Shown here piece by piece: positions 60,440 to 64,000 of a DNA stretch of 64,000 nucleotides. Source of the DNA: DASXKD01 sp963734725. Lineage in GTDB: Bacteria > Actinomycetota > Actinomycetes > Streptosporangiales > Streptosporangiaceae. How positions within the stretch are numbered: the stretch's first letter is position 1; the number at the start of each line of letters is the position of its first letter. The position numbers and the translations under genes are program-made. The stretch lies in NCBI GenBank assembly GCA_963734725.1, contig CAVTIX010000008.1, positions 310,001-374,000 on the forward strand. The letters run 5' to 3'. The notes under the pieces are model-generated. The model was not told the DNA's origin. It did not search any database and saw only the letters and a list, made by a program, of their open reading frames with translations.

Positions 60440-61231
60440 TCAGTGTGCCATATCTTTCCCGGAGACCGGAAAGCCAGCCTCATCGAGCACCTTGCGGTCA
60501 TGGGAATCCAGGGTATCCGCGGGCAGCGCCGCCAGCAGGTCGGGCCGCAAGGCCGCGGTGCGGCGCAGCGCCTCGTCACGCCGCCACCGCGCGATGGCTG
60601 CGTGATCCCCCGACAGCAGGACGGCAGGCACTTCGCGCCCGCGCCAGACCCGTGGCCTGGTGAAAACCGGTCCCTCCAGCAGGCCGGCCATCGGCCCGTC
60701 GCCACCGCCGAACGAATCGTCGGGCACGGACTCGGCGTTGCCGAGCACCCCCGGCAGGAGCCGGCAAATCGCGTCGATCATCACCAGGACGGCGGGCTCG
60801 CCCCCGGACAACACATAGTCCCCGATGCTGACCTCGTCGACCGGCACGCGGGCGCGCGCCTCGTCGGCAAACCGCGCGTCGATCCCCTCGTATCGCCCGC
60901 AAGCAAACACAAGATGTGCCATACGCGAGTACGCGGCGGCCGTTTCCTGCCGGAACTGGACGCCCGCAGGCGCCGGCACAACCAGCCTGGCGCCGGGTGA
61001 CCCGGATCCGAGCACAGCGTCGAGGGCCTCGCCCCACGGTGCCGGGCTCATGACCATCCCCGGCCCGCCGCCAAACGGGGTGTCGTCCACGCTGTGATGC
61101 ACGTTGTGTGCCCAGTTCCGCAGGTCATGCACCGCGAACTCGATCAGGCCGCGCTCGGCCGCCTTGCCCAGCAGGGAAACCCCGAGCGGGCTGAAGTAGC
61201 CCGGGAAGATCGTGATGATGTCAACTTTCAC
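60440..61231 (-). CDS. trmD: tRNA (guanine-37-N1)-methyltransferase
   Basis: This 263-residue SPOUT enzyme methylates G37. IITIFPGYFSPL opens it, DTPFGGGPGMVM and YEGIDARF contribute the trefoil-knot SAM site, and the SIGDYVLSGGE loop is diagnostic. GTG 61231 overlaps the rimM stop by 11 bases. It is co-transcribed with rimM and rplS. Confidence 0.96.
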   Translation of the reverse strand: MKVDIITIFPGYFSPLGVSLLGKAAERGLIEFAVHDLRNWAHNVHHSVDDTPFGGGPGMVMSPAPWGEALDAVLGSGSPGARLVVPAPAGVQFRQETAAAYSRMAHLVFACGRYEGIDARFADEARARVPVDEVSIGDYVLSGGEPAVLVMIDAICRLLPGVLGNAESVPDDSFGGGDGPMAGLLEGPVFTRPRVWRGREVPAVLLSGDHAAIARWRRDEALRRTAALRPDLLAALPADTLDSHDRKVLDEAGFPVSGKDMAH

Positions 61232-61793
61232 GGCTTCCGCCCGGAACCCCGCCATTGGAACTGCCCTGCCCGAGGTCGAGCAGGCCGGGTGGCGGGTCGA
61301 TGACGAGCCGCTGGCCGGCCAGGTCCACCTCGACGACGATCGCCGCGACGAAAGGCACGAGCACCTCGGTGCGCCGTGATGTCCCGACCGCCGGGGTGAC
61401 GGCGAGCAGCGCCTGGCCGTGGTGCAGCACGCCGGTGACCGTGCCCACCAGTTCCCCGGAGATGGTGACCACGGTCAGGCCGGTCAGCTGGTGGTCGTGG
61501 AACTCGTCGGGGTCTTCCGGCGGCGGGACGTCGGCGGCGTCGATCGTCAGCCAAGCACCTCGCAACGACTCGGCATCCGTGCGGTCTGCGATGCCGGCGA
61601 AGCTGACCAGCAGCCTCCCGGAGTGCCACCGCGATGCTTCCACGGTCAGCGGGCCCGCGTCGGCCGGGTCGGTGCCGAGCACGGCGCCAGCCGCGAATCG
61701 CTGCTCGGGGTCGTCGGTGCGGACCTCGACCGACAGCTCCCCGCGGAGCCCGTGCGGCCTGAGTATCCGGCCAACCACCAGGGACTCTTCCAT
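61221..61793 (-). CDS. rimM: ribosome maturation factor RimM
   Basis: This 190-residue protein aids 30S maturation near S19. VGRILRPHGLRGELSVEV and the C-terminal PRC-barrel segment (VPFVAAIVVEVDLAGQRL) are characteristic, although the family's VPPEGLL-like end is weak. ATG 61793. It overlaps trmD and follows the KH gene by 112 bases. Confidence 0.94.
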   Translation of the reverse strand: MEESLVVGRILRPHGLRGELSVEVRTDDPEQRFAAGAVLGTDPADAGPLTVEASRWHSGRLLVSFAGIADRTDAESLRGAWLTIDAADVPPPEDPDEFHDHQLTGLTVVTISGELVGTVTGVLHHGQALLAVTPAVGTSRRTEVLVPFVAAIVVEVDLAGQRLVIDPPPGLLDLGQGSSNGGVPGGSRES

Positions 61794-61905
61794 AGCTCTC
61801 CAGCATGCCGCGCAGCTCCCGTGCCGGGGCCGCCCCCGCGCAAGCACCGGGCCAAGGCGAAGCGCCTACGGCGGCGAGCAGCCGCCGTTACAGCGGCGTG
61901 CTCAG

Positions 61906-62148
61906 CTACCTGACCTCGTCCACGTCCAGCAGATCGACCCGCACGTAGCGGCCGCCTGCCAGCGACCCGATGACGGTGCGCAGCGCCCGGGCGGTGCGCC
62001 CGCCCCGGCCGATGACCTTGCCCAGGTCGTCCGGGTGCACGCGGACCTCAAGGACCCGGCCCCTGCGGAGCCCATGGCTTGCGACACGGACATCGTCCGG
62101 GTGATCCACGATGCCCTTGACCAGGTGCTCGAGAGCCTCTTGGAGCAC
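61906..62148 (-). CDS. khpA: KH-domain RNA-binding protein KhpA
   Basis: This 80-residue protein starts at GTG 62148, one base after the rpsP stop. LEHLVKGIVDHPDDV leads into the KH core with the GxxG loop in GKVIGRGGRTARALRTVI. It is the usual rpsP-KH-rimM gene and probably binds ribosomal or small RNAs. Confidence 0.92.
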   Translation of the reverse strand: MLQEALEHLVKGIVDHPDDVRVASHGLRRGRVLEVRVHPDDLGKVIGRGGRTARALRTVIGSLAGGRYVRVDLLDVDEVR

Positions 62149-62149
62149 C

Positions 62150-63307
62150 TTAGGCCTCGCTGTCCTGCCCGGCAGGCGCAGCGTCGGCCACGGCCGCCCC
62201 CCCGCCAGCAGCGTCTGCCTCGCTGGCACCGTCCGCGCCGTCGCCCGTGCCATTGGCGGCGGTGGCCTTGGCCGCGCCGTCAGCCTTGGCATCAGCGTCA
62301 GCCTTGGCGCCTGACTTGGCCGTGCTGCCCCTGGCCGCGGAGTCACCCTCGGCGCTATCGGCCTTGGCAGCGTCCGCCTTGCCGGTGTCAGCCTTGGCAG
62401 GCGTTTCCTTGGCCGCCGCAGCCTTGGCCCCGTCGGCCTTGGCAGCGTCCGCCTTGCCGGTGTCAGCCTTGGCAGGCGTTTCCTTGGCCGCCGCAGCCTT
62501 GGCCCCGTCGGCCTTGGCAGCGTCCGCCTTGCCGGTGTCAGCCTTGGCAGGCGTTTCCTTGGCCGCCGCAGCCTTGGCCCCGTCGGCCTTGGCAGCGTCC
62601 GCCTTGCCGGTGTCAGCCTTGGCAGGCGTTTCCTTGGCCGCCGCAGCCTTGGCCCCGTCGGCCTTGGCAGCGTCCGCCTTGCCGGTGTCAGCCTTGGCAG
62701 GCGTTTCCTTGGCCGCCGCAGCCTTGGCCCCGTCGGCCTCGGCAGCACTGTCCTTGGCCGAGTCGGCCTTAGCAGCGCCGTCCTTGACAGCGCCGTCCTT
62801 GACAGCTCTTGCGGGCTTCTCCGCCCCGGTGGCGGCCTTGTCCGCCGAGGCCGGCTTGCGCGCCTTCCCCCGGTCCGCCTTCGGCTCGGCCTTGCTGTCG
62901 CCCGCCTTGCCCCGGTCCGCCTTAGCGTCGCCGGCCTTGCCGCCGGCCTTGGGCTTGAGCTCCTTGACGGTCTCCGCCGCAGCGGCGGCGAACGCCTCCT
63001 TCTTGTCCGGCCTCGGCGCGGCTGTCTTCAGGGTGCCCTCGGCGCCGGGCAGGCCCTTGAACTTCTGCCAGTCGCCGGTGATCTCGAGCAGCTTGCGGAC
63101 GGGGTCCGTCGGCTGCGCCCCCACCGACAGCCAGTACTGGGCTCGATCCGAGTTGACCTCGATGAGCGAAGGGTCGACCTTGGGGTGATACTTGCCTATC
63201 TCCTCGATCGCCCGGCCGTCCCGCTTGGTGCGCGCGTCGGCGACGATGATCCGGTAATACGGCGCACGAATCTTGCCCATGCGCTTGAGCTTGATCTTGA
63301 CAGCCAC
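62150..63307 (-). CDS. rpsP: 30S ribosomal protein S16 with giant repetitive tail
   Basis: Residues 1-90 are S16: MAVKIKLKRMGKIRAPYYRI, GKYHPKVDPSLIEV and RAQYWLSVGAQPTDPVRKLL. Then about 295 residues of Lys/Ala/Asp-rich tail include five perfect 25-residue repeats (DGAKAAAAKETPAKADTGKA...). S16 is usually 80-170 residues. The frame stays open and the next gene is spaced by 1 base, so the tail is very probably translated. Confidence 0.95.
   Translation of the reverse strand: MAVKIKLKRMGKIRAPYYRIIVADARTKRDGRAIEEIGKYHPKVDPSLIEVNSDRAQYWLSVGAQPTDPVRKLLEITGDWQKFKGLPGAEGTLKTAAPRPDKKEAFAAAAAETVKELKPKAGGKAGDAKADRGKAGDSKAEPKADRGKARKPASADKAATGAEKPARAVKDGAVKDGAAKADSAKDSAAEADGAKAAAAKETPAKADTGKADAAKADGAKAAAAKETPAKADTGKADAAKADGAKAAAAKETPAKADTGKADAAKADGAKAAAAKETPAKADTGKADAAKADGAKAAAAKETPAKADTGKADAAKADSAEGDSAARGSTAKSGAKADADAKADGAAKATAANGTGDGADGASEADAAGGGAAVADAAPAGQDSEA
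62376..62750. repeat. five exact 75-bp tandem repeats in rpsP
   Basis: gcgtttccttggccgccg recurs at 62401, 62476, 62551, 62626 and 62701, exactly 75 bases apart, with identical intervening sequence. The unit encodes 25 residues. The outer ends are slightly diverged. Confidence 0.97.
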
Positions 63308-63699
63308 GGCTGAAGTTCTTCTCCTATGAAGCTCTGCTGCGGTGACGAACGCGCCAGGTGGGGACCGGCGGCGTGCCCCGGACGGGCCCGGGCCAGGGAG
63401 CGTGAGAGGGCGTCACTGACCGACGGACGATGGTAACCCAGCCATTGTGCCAGAGACTGCGGACCAGAATGTAATCACCACCCGCCCGCCCGGCTCTCGC
63501 CCTCGTGATCATGTGCCGGCTGGCGGCGTTTGCGGCGCGCCGGAGCTGGCGTTGCTTGCAGGGCGACGGGATGCCGTGCCGGATGCAGTGGCCCAGGTCA
63601 GCTTCCTGGCACCGGGCGTTGCGACGGGTCTGGGCGGCGGTCGCCCAGCCAGCCAGCACGCCAAGCGCGCCCCGGCCTGGAACTCTGCCTGCAGCATGA
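63308..63699. other. 392-base region before rpsP, no supported gene
   Basis: This lies upstream of the rpsP operon on the minus strand and should contain its promoter, possibly in the locally AT-richer stretch at about 63430-63480. Open frames on both strands have low-quality Arg/Pro-rich products. The rpsP-adjacent ffh gene usual in actinomycetes is absent. Confidence 0.5.
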
Positions 63700-64000
63700 C
63701 ACGGCACCTGCGCTCGCCAGCCCGCCATCGCACAAACGATCGTCAACTGGCCAGAAGTTGCCTGGGCCGGCCTGGACCGGCTCCGGGAGAACGCCAAGCG
63801 CACATCGTTCGACCCTGGGCTACCAGCGCTGATCGGCCGCGCCGAAACCGCCTTCGCCGGCATCTCCCGCCCGCAGCCAGCAGAAGCCGGGCTGATCGTT
63901 TGCCCATGGTTCAGGATCGGCGACAGCGTCGTGCGCACGATCGCCCTGACCGCCAGGTTCGACCACGCCGCCGCTGTGACCCTGGACGAGTTGCGGGCGG
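63700..64000 (+). CDS. partial protein, possible C-terminal fragment of a regulator-like protein
   Basis: A rightward frame without a start codon is open from a TGA at 63697 to the window edge. It reads TIVNWPEVAWAGLDRLRENAKR, PQPAEAGLIVCPWFRIGDSVVRTIALTARFDHA and VTLDELRA. This is coherent, and the ARFDHAAAVTLDELR block resembles the ends of actinobacterial regulator-like proteins. The N-terminus may be lost or frame-shifted. The function is unclear. Confidence 0.45.

Noticed and set aside
62376..62750. CRISPR-like regular repeat spacing
   Set aside because: Unit and spacing are both 75 bp with no variable spacers; the repeats are coding and in frame.
63324..63938. 204-residue minus-strand frame upstream of rpsP
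   Set aside because: Lies opposite a more coherent plus-strand product and has low-complexity Arg/Ser content.
1..64000. tRNA genes
   Set aside because: I found TTCGA-type stretches, but all lie inside coding sequences and none forms a cloverleaf; a tRNAscan run would settle this.

Overview
The window looks like a chromosomal core segment of a very high-GC actinomycete. Mycothiol deacetylase MshB, the Ku end-joining protein, a WhiJ-type HTH/DUF397/ATPase cluster, and the actinobacterial families DUF3107, DUF3117, DUF2469, DUF6113 and DUF6758 all point to a Streptosporangiales- or Streptomycetales-like organism. I cannot name genus or species. I recognised no tRNA, rRNA, CRISPR array, insertion sequence or prophage.

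Left part (1-32.4 kb) is mixed housekeeping. It begins with Ku, a TetR regulator, DUF3107, a ferritin-like protein, a DEAD-box helicase, a RecB-type nuclease, a metallo-hydrolase, a PHP phosphoesterase and a NUDIX hydrolase. A secreted phosphoesterase (broken) and Mrp follow. Next is an ECF sigma factor/anti-sigma/RseB-like/TatB group, an O-methyltransferase, leucyl aminopeptidase and a PaaX regulator. The WhiJ-like cluster, Tag glycosylase, a LOG protein, lysine biosynthesis (dapD, dapC) around ferredoxin fdxA, rocD, mshB and an S9 peptidase complete this part.

Middle part (32.4-45.5 kb): a three-gene succinate dehydrogenase/fumarate reductase operon, a divergent UppP, TypA/BipA, a two-component system, an acyltransferase, RlmN and a suppressor-of-fused-like protein.

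Right part (45.6-63.3 kb) is read leftward as the conserved translation and cell-envelope block. In transcription order it is rpsP-KH-rimM-trmD-rplS-lepB-rnhB-DUF2469-yraN-yifB-dprA-(small protein)-glmS-xerC-rpsB-tsf-pyrH-frr-cdsA. A partial rightward gene touches the right edge.

Two features stand out. First, the DNA is rich in minisatellite-type repeats. Ribosomal proteins S2 and S16 both carry long repetitive C-terminal tails, and S16 has five identical 75-bp units. GlmS has a 21-bp-repeat insertion. Three arrays (24, 44 and 19 bp) begin at or over the stop codons of tatB, xerC and a small gene. A 73-bp duplication covers the start of the ferritin-like gene, and a 170-bp repeat sits at the 3' ends of Ku and the NUDIX gene. 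Second, six genes between 4.5 and 31.5 kb carry about ten single-base frameshifts, while the right half has none. This could be a local sequence-quality problem or real decay. I found no clear new defence or metabolic system.
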